Positions 1-9,148 are shown, counted from the first letter of the stretch. The stretch is DNA of 55,607 nucleotides from Actinomycetota bacterium (GCA_027315345.1 DAHUYE010000034.1:1-55607); one strand, 5' to 3'. A program made the numbers and translations. Notes: generated from the sequence alone by a model not told the origin.

Positions 1-1
1 C

Positions 2-967
2 GGGGGCCAGACGGCCAGTGGCTCCTCCAGCCCCATCACCGTCACCGGGCTGACCAATGGTGACAGCTACACCTTCACCGTCACCGCCACCAACTCGAAA
101 GGGACCGGCCCGGCTTCGGGCGCCTCCAACGCGGTGACGCCTCAGGCACCCGTCTCCTCCGGCGGGGGCAGTCCGCCAACTTCGCCCCCCACCCCGGCCC
201 CCCCACCCCCAGGCGTCTCCGGGGCTGACGCCACGGCCTTGAGCACGACCACGACGCCGGCGTCGGCGCCCAGCACCCTGAGCGGGTCCAGCGGCGGCGC
301 CTCGGCTTCGGTCGACGTTCCGGCTGGCGCCCTTCCCGCCGGCACCACCGTGACGGAATACGCCGTCAACACCTCGGGCTTCACCCCGCCGCCCGGGGCC
401 AGCTTCGTGGTCGGCTTCGCCGTGTCATGGAGAGCGCCCAACGGTGCCACCTCGGCCTCTTCGCCGATCACGATGACCATCACCGACCCTTCCATCGTGG
501 CCGGGGACGTCATCTACATGGTGGGCCCGAGTGGCTCGTTGGTTCCGGTCGGAGTGGCCAATGCCAACGGAACGGTGACGGTGAGTTTCACCCAGGACCC
601 GGCGTTCCTGGTTGCCGCTCCCGCCTCCGGCTCCTCGCCCCCGCCCGTCGGCCCTCCGGCTCCGTTGGCCCCGCCGGGCTATCAGCTGGCCGGCGCCGAC
701 GGAGGCGTGTTCAGCTTCGGTGACGCCGCCTTCCACGGCTCGGCCGCGGTCACCCACCTGGCCGCTCCGATCGTGGGCATGGCCGCCACCCCTGACGGGG
801 CCGGCTACTGGCTGGTGGGCGCCGACGGAGGCGTGTTCAGCTTCGGTGACGCCGCCTTCCACGGCTCGGCCGCGGCCACCCACCTGGCCGCTCCGATCGT
901 GGGCATGGCCGCCCCGTCAGTCCGGGCCGCCAGACCCGCGGGAACGTCCGGGAGGCAGGCGGCCTGA
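2..967 (+). CDS. Secreted FN3 / GVFSFG-repeat protein, 5' end cut by window
   Basis: The frame is open from base 2, so the N-terminus lies outside the window. What is visible is the end of a fibronectin type III domain ([20 protein letters not shown]), a Pro/Ser-rich linker, a roughly 130-residue beta-rich segment, a second Pro-rich linker, then two 42-residue repeats containing [19 protein letters not shown]. Such repeats are common in exported proteins of Acidimicrobiia; their role is unknown. The last repeat breaks off at VGMAA and is followed by an unrelated Arg/Ala-rich tail of about 17 residues, so the C-terminus may be a recombination scar. It converges on the ABM-domain gene with a 21-bp gap. 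The reading frame is certain, the function is not. Confidence 0.8.
   Translation, partial: GGQTASGSSSPITVTGLTNGDSYTFTVTATNSKGTGPASGASNAVTPQAPVSSGGGSPPTSPPTPAPPPPGVSGADATALSTTTTPASAPSTLSGSSGGASASVDVPAGALPAGTTVTEYAVNTSGFTPPPGASFVVGFAVSWRAPNGATSASSPITMTITDPSIVAGDVIYMVGPSGSLVPVGVANANGTVTVSFTQDPAFLVAAPASGSSPPPVGPPAPLAPPGYQLAGADGGVFSFGDAAFHGSAAVTHLAAPIVGMAATPDGAGYWLVGADGGVFSFGDAAFHGSAAATHLAAPIVGMAAPSVRAARPAGTSGRQAA
692..911 (+). repeat. 126-nt tandem coding repeat (GVFSFG units)
   Basis: Two consecutive copies with a 126-nt offset (starting at 692 and 818) encode the 42-residue unit. Over about 94 nt the copies are nearly identical (one GTC/GCC change seen), which suggests recent duplication or gene conversion. 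The same 126-nt period occurs in the DUF4232 gene near 51 kb. Confidence 0.85.
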
Positions 968-988
968 CGCTCGGGGAGGGCGCCTTCC

Positions 989-1333
989 TCAGTTCAGGTC
1001 GTGGGCGGAGATGCCTATGAAAAGGTCTATGTCGGGGCGCTTCTCCAAGAGGCCCTCGCAGGCCTTGGCCATGTCGACCATCTCGGCCGAGTCGAAATGC
1101 GCCGCCTGGGCCTCGGGGCTTTCCCACTTCTGAACGATCAGGTAGCGCCCGGGCCGGGTGGCCGAGGCGCACAGGTCCATGTTGCGACAGCCCGGATGTC
1201 CCCGGGAGACGACCACGTATTTGGACAGCACCGACAGGAGGCGGTCGGCGGCAGCCTCGTTGGCCTCCCGGGCGTCGAAGACCATGGTGACCATGGTCAA
1301 ATCCACCTCCGGGGCCATGGGCGCATCGCTCAT
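989..1333 (-). CDS. ABM-domain protein (putative quinol monooxygenase-like)
   Basis: The 114-residue product has the ferredoxin-like ABM layout: a first strand (DLTMVTMVFDA), a helix (NEAAADRLLSVLSKYVVVSR), then HPGCRNMDLC, and the conserved strand RYLIVQKWESPEAQAAHFDS. Members oxidise small aromatic quinols or act as stress-related proteins, usually as dimers without cofactor. No catalytic claim can be made from sequence alone. It is transcribed away from the sigma-factor gene, and the 114-bp divergent gap holds an 8-bp inverted repeat that could serve both genes. Length fits single-domain ABM proteins. Confidence 0.75.
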   Translation of the reverse strand: MSDAPMAPEVDLTMVTMVFDAREANEAAADRLLSVLSKYVVVSRGHPGCRNMDLCASATRPGRYLIVQKWESPEAQAAHFDSAEMVDMAKACEGLLEKRPDIDLFIGISAHDLN

Positions 1334-1341
1334 CGGGCGGA

Positions 1342-1379
1342 CCTTATCGTTCAGATCCGGACGACTCAGGCCGATAAGG
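1342..1379. promoter_or_regulatory. 8-bp inverted repeat, candidate operator
   Basis: CCTTATCG (1342-1349) and CGATAAGG (1372-1379) form a perfect 8-bp inverted repeat separated by 22 nt, a 30-bp centre-to-centre distance (about three helical turns). It lies between the divergent ABM and sigma genes. No T-run follows, so a regulator site is more likely than a terminator. This is inference. Confidence 0.4.
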
Positions 1380-1447
1380 GGTCATGTCCGGACCAATAGA
1401 CCGGATGAGCGGGGTGGGGCAGACTCACGCCGAGCTTGGAGGTCACG

Positions 1448-2383
1448 GTGGCGGCTAAGGGGCGGGAGCGGGACGACGAGGACCTGGTCCGGGTCTATCT
1501 GGGTGATATCGGGCGCTACGCCCTTCTGACCAAGGACGATGAGGCCGAACTGGCCCGGCAGATGGAGGAGGGCCTGGCCGCCCAGTCCCGTCTGGCCGAG
1601 GGAATCGATCTCGATCCGGCCACCGCCCGCCGGCTGCGCCGAGTGGTCCGTCGGGGGGAGGAGGCCAAGTACCGCTTCGTCCTGGCCAACCTCCGTCTGG
1701 TGGTCTCGGTGGCCAAGCGCTACCAGTCCTCCGGCCTGCCCCTGCTCGACCTGATCCAGGAGGGCAACATCGGCCTCATGCACGCCGTGGAGAAGTTCGA
1801 CTGGCGGCGGGGCTTCAAGTTCTCCACCTACGCCACCTGGTGGATCCGCCAGGCCGTGACCCGGGGCATCGCCAACACCGGGCGGACCATCCGCCTCCCG
1901 GTCCATGCCGGGGACCTGCTGGTCCGCATCCACCGCTGCCAGGTCCGACTCGAATTGCGCCTGGGCCGGCCTCCCACGCCGGCGGAGCTGGCGGCCGAGG
2001 CCGAGGTCTCCGAGGAACGGCTCACCGAGGCCCTCCTGTTCCGGGCCGAGCCCGTGTCGCTGTCGGAGCGGCTGCGGGACGACGCCGAGGCCGAACTCGG
2101 CGATCTAGTGGAGGACGTCGGCGCCGAGACGCCCTTCGAGGCCGTGGCCTCGTCCATGCTGCCGGAGCAGATCACCCGTCTGTTGGCGTCCCTGGAGCCG
2201 AGGGAGCAGGAGATCCTGCGCATGCGCTTCGGTCTGGACCGGGGCGAGCCCCGCACCCTGGAGGAGGTCGGGGCGCATTTCAACCTGACCCGGGAGCGGA
2301 TCCGCCAGATCGAGTCCCGGGCCATGTCCAAGCTGCGCCGGCCCGAGTTCGAAGCCGAGGCCCGGGAGCTGCTGGTCGTCTGA
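1448..2383 (+). CDS. RNA polymerase sigma-70 factor, group 2 (RpoD/HrdB-like)
   Basis: This 311-residue primary-like sigma factor carries region 1.2 (DLVRVYLGDIGRYALLTKDD), region 2 (ANLRLVVSVAKRYQ, LLDLIQEGNIGLMHAVEKFD, FSTYATWWIRQAV), region 3 and a complete region 4.2 helix-turn-helix (TLEEVGAHFNLTRERIRQIE). It lacks the long acidic N-terminal extension of housekeeping SigA, so it is probably an alternative group 2 factor recognising SigA-like promoters. A TTG at 1436 would add four residues, but GTG 1448 has GGAGG five bases upstream and is preferred. Its 3' end runs about 104 bp into the antisense HAD-IB gene. Confidence 0.92.
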   Translation: MAAKGRERDDEDLVRVYLGDIGRYALLTKDDEAELARQMEEGLAAQSRLAEGIDLDPATARRLRRVVRRGEEAKYRFVLANLRLVVSVAKRYQSSGLPLLDLIQEGNIGLMHAVEKFDWRRGFKFSTYATWWIRQAVTRGIANTGRTIRLPVHAGDLLVRIHRCQVRLELRLGRPPTPAELAAEAEVSEERLTEALLFRAEPVSLSERLRDDAEAELGDLVEDVGAETPFEAVASSMLPEQITRLLASLEPREQEILRMRFGLDRGEPRTLEEVGAHFNLTRERIRQIESRAMSKLRRPEFEAEARELLVV

Positions 2384-3173
2384 GCCGGCCCGGCCCCCGC
2401 CAGCCGTAGAGGCGCCACCACACGCCGGCCGCGGCCAGTCCGGCCACGGCCATGGCGGCGGCCACTCCCGGAACCCCGCCGGGCGGCCGGTGCCGGCTTT
2501 CCAGCCGGACGGTGCGCTCCCAGGTACGCACTTCCCATTCGCGCTCTTTGGCCAATTTGCCCAGGACCCGGTCCGGGTTTATGACCACCGGGTTGCCAAC
2601 TGCTTCCAGCATGGGCAGGTCGGTATAGGAGTCGGAGTAGGCCCAGGAATTGGCCAGGTCGATGCCTTCCCTCTCGGCCAGCTCCACCATGGCTTCGACC
2701 TTGTAGGGGCCGTAGGCGTAGAAGGCCATTTCCCCCGTGTAGCGGCCTTCCTCATCGACCTTGGGCCGGCTGGAGATGGCCCCGTCCACGCCCAGGTGGG
2801 CGGCCAGGGGAGCGACTATCTCCTCGGGGGAAGCCGAGACCAGGTAGACCTTGCGCCCGGCCTGGCGGTGCAGCTCGATCTCCTCCAGGGCCTCGGCGTA
2901 GCTGATGGGCTCGACCACCGTCTCCAGGGTCTCCCTGACGATCTGGCGGATCTGGTCCCGGTCCCAGCCCCGGGTCAGGGCCAGCACCGAATCCCGGATC
3001 TTGGCCAGCTTCTCCTCGTTGGCCCCCAGGTGCATGTAGACGAGCTGGCCGTAGACGGCCCGCAGGACCGTGGTCCGGGAGATGAGGCCCTCCCGGTACA
3101 GCGAGGGCCCGAAGGCGACCATGGAGGCCCGGGCGATGACGGTCTTGTCGAGGTCGAAGAAGGCGGCCTCCAC
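2280..3173 (-). CDS. HAD-IB family phosphatase (SerB-like), C-terminal extension
   Basis: The N-terminus VEAAFFDLDKTVI holds HAD motif I (DxDxT-like). VYLVSASPEE is motif II, and the C-terminal acidic motif is YSDSYTDLPML. The helical cap between I and II fits subfamily IB (phosphoserine phosphatase-like, often paired with acyltransferases in actinobacteria). After about residue 235 comes a hydrophobic stretch (VAAAMAVAGLAAAGVWW) and an Arg/Pro-rich tail encoded antisense to the sigma gene. The frame is open to 3302, but no homologous-looking residues precede GTG 3173, so that start is chosen although its ribosome site is weak. Substrate unknown. Confidence 0.82.
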   Translation of the reverse strand: MEAAFFDLDKTVIARASMVAFGPSLYREGLISRTTVLRAVYGQLVYMHLGANEEKLAKIRDSVLALTRGWDRDQIRQIVRETLETVVEPISYAEALEEIELHRQAGRKVYLVSASPEEIVAPLAAHLGVDGAISSRPKVDEEGRYTGEMAFYAYGPYKVEAMVELAEREGIDLANSWAYSDSYTDLPMLEAVGNPVVINPDRVLGKLAKEREWEVRTWERTVRLESRHRPPGGVPGVAAAMAVAGLAAAGVWWRLYGWRGPGRLRRPAAPGPRLRTRAGAAWTWPGTRSGGSAPGSG

Positions 3174-3356
3174 GACTCCCAGGTTATGGCCCCCGGCCCC
3201 ATTCCGGGACCGGGACGGGTTGACCCGGCCAATGGCGCGTAACGGGACGGTGAATTTCCTTGGAGGAGTCCGCCCCGCCGGTGGCGAATATCCCCCCAAC
3301 ACAAACTAGGGGCCTCTAACCAATGCCCCACATCACACCTGATTCGGGGGCAAGGC

Positions 3357-4664
3357 ATGAAAGAGGGTTCGCGGTTGAAGGTAAAGGTCCTGACCGCCGG
3401 AGCGGTCGGATTCCTGGGGGCGGCCCTGGCCGCCGGTCCGGCTCTGGCCACCACCACCGTGGTCGGCCCGGTCAGCATCTCCACCGGGGCGGCGGGGACC
3501 CCGGAGGTCTACGCCGGCTCCGCCTCGGGCACCGCCCTCAAGCTGTCGGTCCTGGGCCAGAGCCTGACCGCCGGCATCAGCAGTGCCCAGGTCGCCTCCG
3601 ACCTCTCCGCCGTGGCCTCGGCCGTGGGCCAGCTGGCCCCGGTGGCTGCCACCGCCTCCCAGCAGGCCTCGGTCAAGGGCAACAACCAGACCCAGGCCCC
3701 GGCCCAGCAGTGCGGGACCCCGCCCCTGCCCACCCTGCCCTCCCCCTTCCCGGCCCTTTCCGCCGGCCCGGCCTGCTCCAACGTCATCGCCGGGGTGAAG
3801 GACGGCCAGCCCACGGCCATGGCCCAGGGCACGGTGGCCGACATCACCGCCAACGCCGCCGCCACCTTCACCACCGTGCTCCAGCCGGTGCTGGCCCCGG
3901 TCCAGCAGATCTTCGGTGATCTCAACCAGATCGCCCCCAGCCTGAACCCGGCCACCGCCACCGTGAGCCAGCTGCTCAACGTCCTGCAGAACAGCCAGAC
4001 CCTGGGTCTGCACCTGGGTGAGAGCAGCTCCATGGTCCAGACCGTGGCGGGGAAGGTGACCGCTCTCAACATCGCTTCCGGCGGGGAAGTCGACATCCTC
4101 GGCATCGGCGGCTCCCCCGTGGCCAAGATCGTCATCGGCTCCTCCCAGGCCGAGGCGGTCTACGACCGGGCCACCGGTAAGGCCACGCCCAGCTACGACG
4201 CGGCCATCGTCACGGTCACCATCAACCCGCTTCCCGCCACCGGCCTGGCCGCCCAGACCCTCACCGTGGCCCCGGGCCAGAGCCTGACCATCCTGCAGGG
4301 CACGCCGCTGCAGTCCACCATCACCGTGGCCGACGGCACCTCGACGGTCAACAAGGACGGCTCGGTCACGGCCGTGGCCGACGGCGTCTCCCTCGACCTG
4401 CTCCAGGGCCTGGGCGCCTCCTCGCCCACCGCCACCGACGGCGGCATAGACCTGGCTCTGGCCGAGTCCACCGCCAGCGTCGGCGGTAAGCCGGCCATCC
4501 CCGCCGCCCCGGTGGTGGCCGCCACCTCCATCACCCCGCCGGCCATCAAGGCCCTGCCCTTCACCGGCAGCACGCCCACCCTGCCCCTGGCCGGGGCCGG
4601 CCTCCTGGCCGTCGGCATCATCGGCCGCCGCCTCCGTACCTGGATGCGCCGCCCGGCCGTCTGA
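3357..4664 (+). CDS. LPXTG-anchored surface protein (LPFTG sorting signal)
   Basis: The 435-residue exported protein has an N-terminal signal peptide (KVKVLTAGAVGFLGAALAAG, cleavage near ALA). The body is an Ala/Thr/Val-rich beta-type region with choice-of-anchor-like composition. The C-terminus is a textbook cell-wall sorting signal: LPFTG, a hydrophobic segment (LPLAGAGLLAVGIIG) and a positive tail (RRLRTWMRRP). A sortase gene begins 142 bp downstream, so covalent cell-wall attachment by that enzyme is the natural inference. The body resembles no enzyme I recognise. Confidence 0.85.
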   Translation: MKEGSRLKVKVLTAGAVGFLGAALAAGPALATTTVVGPVSISTGAAGTPEVYAGSASGTALKLSVLGQSLTAGISSAQVASDLSAVASAVGQLAPVAATASQQASVKGNNQTQAPAQQCGTPPLPTLPSPFPALSAGPACSNVIAGVKDGQPTAMAQGTVADITANAAATFTTVLQPVLAPVQQIFGDLNQIAPSLNPATATVSQLLNVLQNSQTLGLHLGESSSMVQTVAGKVTALNIASGGEVDILGIGGSPVAKIVIGSSQAEAVYDRATGKATPSYDAAIVTVTINPLPATGLAAQTLTVAPGQSLTILQGTPLQSTITVADGTSTVNKDGSVTAVADGVSLDLLQGLGASSPTATDGGIDLALAESTASVGGKPAIPAAPVVAATSITPPAIKALPFTGSTPTLPLAGAGLLAVGIIGRRLRTWMRRPAV

Positions 4665-4806
4665 TCCGGCCGCTCCAATCCCTAACCACGGCGAAATCAC
4701 CGCCGATACAGCCGACAGGAGACTGCCCGGTCCGGCTACTACCGTCAGGAGAGGGACGGTGGTGCCGGGCCGGCTCTCCAATCCGGTCCCATCGGAGCCG
4801 AGATAG

Positions 4807-5448
4807 ATGACCATGCAGAAATCCCCCGACCGACTGGTCTCCTACCTGAGGAACCACAAGGCGGCCCGCTGGGCGATCTCCGGCCTGTCCGGGGCCCTCG
4901 TCCTGGCCGCCATCGGGCTCCTCGGCTACCCCTTCTTCACCAACATCTACCAGACCAACCTGCAGAGCCGGCTGGCCCACCAGCTGGCCACCGACCCCTC
5001 CTTGGCCCAGCAGTTCCGCAACGACGCCGTGCCGGTCGGGGACAGCCTGACCCGGATCCAGATCCCGGCCATCGGAGTCAACGTGGTGGTGGTGGAGGGG
5101 ACCTCGGAGGCGGACCTGATGGCCGGGGCCGGGCACTACCCGGGCACGCCGCTGCCATGTGAGATCGGTGATGTCGCCATCGCCGGTCACCGCACCACCT
5201 ACGGCCGGCCCTTCTCCAACGTCGACCGCCTGGTCCCGGGTGACCGGATCATCCTGACCACGCCGGTAGGCTCGTGCACCTACGAAGTCGACCGGGCCCC
5301 CTTCGTGGTCCTGCCCAGTGACACCTCGGTGGTGGCCAACACCCCGGGCCAGTACACCCTGACTCTCACCTCGTGCACTCCCAAGGGCTCAGCCAGTCAC
5401 CGCATCGTCATCAAGGCGATGATGGTGGGCGTGCCCACCCAGGCGTGA
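4807..5448 (+). CDS. Class E-type sortase
   Basis: The 213-residue membrane transpeptidase has one N-terminal membrane segment (residues ~24-42) and a sortase barrel. The catalytic triad is visible: His128 in IAGHRTTYGRP, Cys190 in TLTSCTPKG and Arg199 in SHRIVI. Class E sortases of actinobacteria act as housekeeping anchoring enzymes, cleaving LPxTG-like or LAxTG-like motifs; the upstream gene supplies an LPFTG substrate. The stop codon overlaps the GTG start of the next gene (GTGA), so translation is coupled. Confidence 0.92.
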   Translation: MTMQKSPDRLVSYLRNHKAARWAISGLSGALVLAAIGLLGYPFFTNIYQTNLQSRLAHQLATDPSLAQQFRNDAVPVGDSLTRIQIPAIGVNVVVVEGTSEADLMAGAGHYPGTPLPCEIGDVAIAGHRTTYGRPFSNVDRLVPGDRIILTTPVGSCTYEVDRAPFVVLPSDTSVVANTPGQYTLTLTSCTPKGSASHRIVIKAMMVGVPTQA

Positions 5449-6782
5449 GGCGCCTCAGTTTCCGGCTCCTGGGCGCCGCCGGCGCCGGGGCCGGTCTGCT
5501 GCTGGTGGCCGGGGCCACCCCGGCCCTGGCCGGGCCGCCCAACGTCAGCGTGGTGTCGCCCTCCAACGGCTCGACCGTGTCGACCTCGTCTCCCCAGGTG
5601 GCCGGCACCGTCAGCGCCACGTCGACCGGGGGAGTCATCAGCGGCGCCCTACAGGTGACCGTCACCTCCTCGGCCGGCCACCCCGGGTTCTCCTCCACCA
5701 CCCCGTCGTGGTGCGGTCAGTCCTCCTGCGGCTTCACCATCAACGTCAGCCCCGGCCTGGCCTACAACGGGGTGTACCAGCTGAGCGTCAGCGCCCAGGA
5801 GAGCGACCCGCCTCTCAACTCGACCCGCAGCGCCTCCTATGACGGCAGCTTCAGCGTCAACGTCCCGCCGGTTGCTCCCCAGGGCGTCAGCGCCCAGCCG
5901 GCCGCCGACGGCTCCTCCATCACCGTCTCCTGGAACGCCAATCCCGAGCCCGACATCGTGGGCTACCAGGTCAGCCGCAGCCCGACCTCGGGGGCCTGGC
6001 CGGCGGCGGTGACCGGCACCAGCATCACCGACTCCGCCGTGACCCCCGGCACCAGCTACACCTACTCGGTGACCGCCGTCCGGCGGGGAGACACCTCCGG
6101 CTCGGTCCTGTACTCCTCCCCGTCCAGCGCCTCGGCCACCGATCCCACCGTCACCGACGCCAGCCCCGGCTCGGGGTCATCCAGCGGCTCGGGTTCGTCC
6201 TCGACCGGCTCGGGCAGCTCGTCCGGCTCCACGTCCGGCGCCGGCAAAGGGACGGGCTCCGGCTCGGGCACCGCCTCCGGCTCGTCCGGGTCGGCTTCGA
6301 GCTCCGGCGCCTCCGGTTCCGGGTCGGGTTCCGCCGGCTCCGCTTCCTCGGGGTCCCGGTCCGGTCAGCCCTCCTTCGGCACCTACGGGCGGGCCCCCGC
6401 CTCCTCGGGCGGCTCCTCCCAGAACCTGTCCAGCTTCGACCAGCTGGTGCAGAAGACCAAGGCCCAGTCGGCTTCCTCGTCCTCTGCCGCTGCGTCCAAC
6501 GCAGCCGGGGATCAAGGCCTCAGCGGGGCGGCCCTGCCGCCCCTGACCGGGGACGGTGTGGCCCCCGGCAGCGATAACCCCACCGTGGCCCCCTTCAGCT
6601 CGGGTAGCAGTGGGACACAGGCCGAGGCCGGGGGCGCCACCACCGTCTCCTACGCCACCTCGGTGGAGAACCACAACGCCGTGGTGAGGGACTTCGCCGC
6701 CGTGGCTCTGGCCGCCCTGTTGCTGGCCGTGGTCACCCACCTGCTCTGGCTCCGCCACGCCGCCGTCCGCCTGGACGCCTGA
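5445..6782 (+). CDS. Membrane-anchored Ig-like/FN3 surface protein
   Basis: GTG 5445 overlaps the sortase stop by 4 nt and gives a clean signal peptide (MRRLSFRLLGAAGAGAGLLL, cleavage near ALA); the longer open frame upstream is inside the sortase gene. Domains in order are an Ig-like region (residues ~30-130), an FN3 domain (~140-230), a long Ser/Gly-rich linker (~235-320), a mixed Ser/Ala region and a C-terminal membrane helix (AAVALAALLLAVVTHLLWL) with a short charged tail. There is no LPxTG motif, so it is probably anchored by the helix. It may assist or scaffold the sortase system. Function unknown. Confidence 0.8.
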   Translation: MRRLSFRLLGAAGAGAGLLLVAGATPALAGPPNVSVVSPSNGSTVSTSSPQVAGTVSATSTGGVISGALQVTVTSSAGHPGFSSTTPSWCGQSSCGFTINVSPGLAYNGVYQLSVSAQESDPPLNSTRSASYDGSFSVNVPPVAPQGVSAQPAADGSSITVSWNANPEPDIVGYQVSRSPTSGAWPAAVTGTSITDSAVTPGTSYTYSVTAVRRGDTSGSVLYSSPSSASATDPTVTDASPGSGSSSGSGSSSTGSGSSSGSTSGAGKGTGSGSGTASGSSGSASSSGASGSGSGSAGSASSGSRSGQPSFGTYGRAPASSGGSSQNLSSFDQLVQKTKAQSASSSSAAASNAAGDQGLSGAALPPLTGDGVAPGSDNPTVAPFSSGSSGTQAEAGGATTVSYATSVENHNAVVRDFAAVALAALLLAVVTHLLWLRHAAVRLDA

Positions 6783-6794
6783 CGTAGCTCCCTC

Positions 6795-6813
6795 GCCCGC
6801 CGGGCCGGCGGGC
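6795..6813. terminator. GC hairpin between convergent genes
   Basis: Nine-base arms GCCCGCCGG / CCGGCGGGC flank a single G (in reality a 5-nt loop). It lies between the converging surface-protein and helicase genes. There is no U-tract on either strand, so a bidirectional terminator is plausible but not certain. Confidence 0.45.
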
Positions 6814-6850
6814 CAGCCCCGCCCGCCCGCCCGGCCGGCCGGCCCGACCA

Positions 6851-9148
6851 TCAACCCAGGATGGCTTCCAACAGGGCGATGGCGCCGGCCTTGTCCAGGG
6901 GCTCGTTGAGGTTCCCGCACTTGGGCGACTGCACACAGGACGGACAGCCCGAATCACAGGGGCAGTCGGAGATGGCCTTGAGCGTGGCCGACAGGTGGGT
7001 GCCGGCGGCGGCGTAGCCCAGCTCGGCCACCCCGGCCCCGCCCGGATAGCCGTCGTAGATCAACACGGTCGCCTCCCCGGAGTCCTGGTGCCAGTGGGTG
7101 GAGACCCCGCCGACATCCCAGCGGTCGCAGATGGCGAAGAGGGGCAGGATCCCGATGCCGGCGTGCTCGGCGGCATGGAGGGAGCCGGCCAGGGTCTCGA
7201 GGTCGGCCTGGTCCAGCCCGGCCCGGCCCAGCACCGGCTCGGCGAAGGTGTACCAGAACCCCCGCGTCACCAGGGTGGTGGCCGGCAGGTCCAGATCCTC
7301 GTCCCCCAGGACCTCCCCGCTGGCCAGGTCCCGGCGACGGTACCCGGTCACATGCTCGGTCACCTCCACCGCCCCGAGGTGCAGGCGGGCCCGGCCCACG
7401 CCGTCGGAGGCGTCCACCCCCAGGATGCGGAAGTCGGTCTGGCTGCGGGCCTGGGTCATCTCCCCCGGGTCCACGGCGTCGACCCAGGCGGCCCGGTCGT
7501 CCAGGTCCAGGCGGTCGACCCGGTAGTGCTGGCCGGCGTGGAGGTAGATGGCCCCGGGGTGCACAGCCGGGTAGGCCCGGTCCCGCTCGATGGTGCCGAT
7601 CAGGCCGCCGTCCTGGCTGAGGATCCGGATCTGCTCGTTGGACCCGCTGCGCAGGCCGATCCCCGCCGCCGGGTTGCCCCGCCGGCCCGGCACGGCCCGG
7701 CCCCGGCGCAGGACCAGATCGTCTTTGACCACCATCTCCCGCACCGTGTCCTCGAAGACGCCCCCGGCCAGGCCGGGCGGGCCCCACCACTCCTCATCGG
7801 CCGGCTCCAGGGCCCGCTCGTAGGCGGCGCAGGCCAGGTGGGGCTGCATCACGAAGGCGTTGGCGGGGTTGATGACGGCCGGCTCCGGGGCCCGGGTGAC
7901 CAGCTCATCGGGATGGGCCATGAGCCACTGGTCCAGGGCATCCTCCCCGGCCACCAGCACGGCCAGGGACTGCCCGGCGGAGCGGCCGGCCCGGCCCATC
8001 TGCTGCCACATGGAGGCGATGGTGCCGGGGAAGCCGTCCAGGACGCAGGCGTCCAGGCCCCCGATGTCGACGCCCAGCTCCAGGGCGTTGGTGGCGGCCA
8101 CCCCCAGCAGGCGCCCCTCGAAGAGGTCCGCCTCCAGCGCCCGGCGCTCCGAGGCCAGGTAGCCGCCCCGGTAGGGGCGGACCCGGGCCGCCAGGTCCTC
8201 CGGCAGGCGGCGCTGGGCCCCGGCCGCCACCAGCTCGGCGGCCTTGCGGCTCCGGGTGAAAGCGATGCTGCGCCGCCCGGCGCCGACCAGGGCGGCCAGG
8301 AGCCGGGCCGTCTCGGCATGGGCCGACGCCCTCGAGCCCGAGGCCCGGTCCCACCACGGCGGGTTCCACAGGGCCAGCAGGCGCTCCCCGGCCGGGGAGC
8401 CGTCCTGTTCCACCTCGGCCACCGCCAGCCCGCACAGGGCCGAGGCCAGCTGGGCCGGGCGGCCGATGGTGGCCGAGGTGAACACGAAGGTCGGGTAGGA
8501 GCCGTAGCCGGCGGCCAGGCGCCGCAGCCGTCTGAGCACGTGGGCCACGTGGCTGCCGAAAATTCCCCTCAGAGTGTGCAACTCGTCCAGCACCACATAC
8601 CGCAGCCGCATGAGGAAGGTCGACCAGCGCCGGTGGTTGGGCAGGATGCCGAAGTGCAGCATCTCCGGGTTGGTCAGGATCACGTTGGCGTGCCGGCGGG
8701 CCCAGGCCCGCTCCTCGCGGCTGGTGTCCCCGTCGTAGGTGGTGGCCACCACGCCCAGGGGTGCGTAGGCCCCCATGGAGCGCAACTGGTCCTGGGCCAG
8801 GGCCTTGGTGGGATAGATGAGCAATGCCGTGGCGGGACCGGCCTCGGCGTCCGGATCGGCCACCGCCTCGGCTATCGGCAGCTGGTAGCAGAGGGACTTG
8901 CCCGACGCCGTCCCGGTGGCCACCGCCACCGAGGTGCCGGCCCGGGCCAGGTCGATGGCCGCCGCCTGGTGCGACCACAGCCCGCCGCCCGGGATCAGCT
9001 CCTCTAGGGGACCGCCGAGCGGCCGGGCCAGCCGGCCGGGGACCGCCTCCCGGGCCGGGAGACGGTGGAGGTGGACCAGCTGGCCGTGCTCCGAGAGCCC
9101 GGTGAGCAGCTCCTCCAGATCCGAGCCCGGAGCCGCGGGCGGGCCCAT
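6851..9148 (-). CDS. DEAD/DEAH helicase with DUF1998 zinc domain (MrfA/YprA family)
   Basis: The 765-residue SF2 helicase has Walker A ATGTASGKS, motif II DELH (VVLDELHTLRG), motif III SAT (FTSATIGRP) and motif VI QMGRAGR. The C-terminal DUF1998 part ends in a four-cysteine cluster (CPCDSGCPSCVQSPKCG) that binds metal in MrfA. In Bacillus, MrfA and its partner MrfB repair mitomycin C lesions; a DNA-repair role here follows from family membership. No exonuclease partner is adjacent. It is divergent from the STAS gene with about 90 bp between the starts. Confidence 0.9.
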   Translation of the reverse strand: MGPPAAPGSDLEELLTGLSEHGQLVHLHRLPAREAVPGRLARPLGGPLEELIPGGGLWSHQAAAIDLARAGTSVAVATGTASGKSLCYQLPIAEAVADPDAEAGPATALLIYPTKALAQDQLRSMGAYAPLGVVATTYDGDTSREERAWARRHANVILTNPEMLHFGILPNHRRWSTFLMRLRYVVLDELHTLRGIFGSHVAHVLRRLRRLAAGYGSYPTFVFTSATIGRPAQLASALCGLAVAEVEQDGSPAGERLLALWNPPWWDRASGSRASAHAETARLLAALVGAGRRSIAFTRSRKAAELVAAGAQRRLPEDLAARVRPYRGGYLASERRALEADLFEGRLLGVAATNALELGVDIGGLDACVLDGFPGTIASMWQQMGRAGRSAGQSLAVLVAGEDALDQWLMAHPDELVTRAPEPAVINPANAFVMQPHLACAAYERALEPADEEWWGPPGLAGGVFEDTVREMVVKDDLVLRRGRAVPGRRGNPAAGIGLRSGSNEQIRILSQDGGLIGTIERDRAYPAVHPGAIYLHAGQHYRVDRLDLDDRAAWVDAVDPGEMTQARSQTDFRILGVDASDGVGRARLHLGAVEVTEHVTGYRRRDLASGEVLGDEDLDLPATTLVTRGFWYTFAEPVLGRAGLDQADLETLAGSLHAAEHAGIGILPLFAICDRWDVGGVSTHWHQDSGEATVLIYDGYPGGAGVAELGYAAAGTHLSATLKAISDCPCDSGCPSCVQSPKCGNLNEPLDKAGAIALLEAILG

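Noticed and set aside
901-967. Frameshift at the end of the first repeat protein
   Set aside because: Reading the other frames after 911 does not restore the repeat, so truncation or a natural end is more likely than a single indel.
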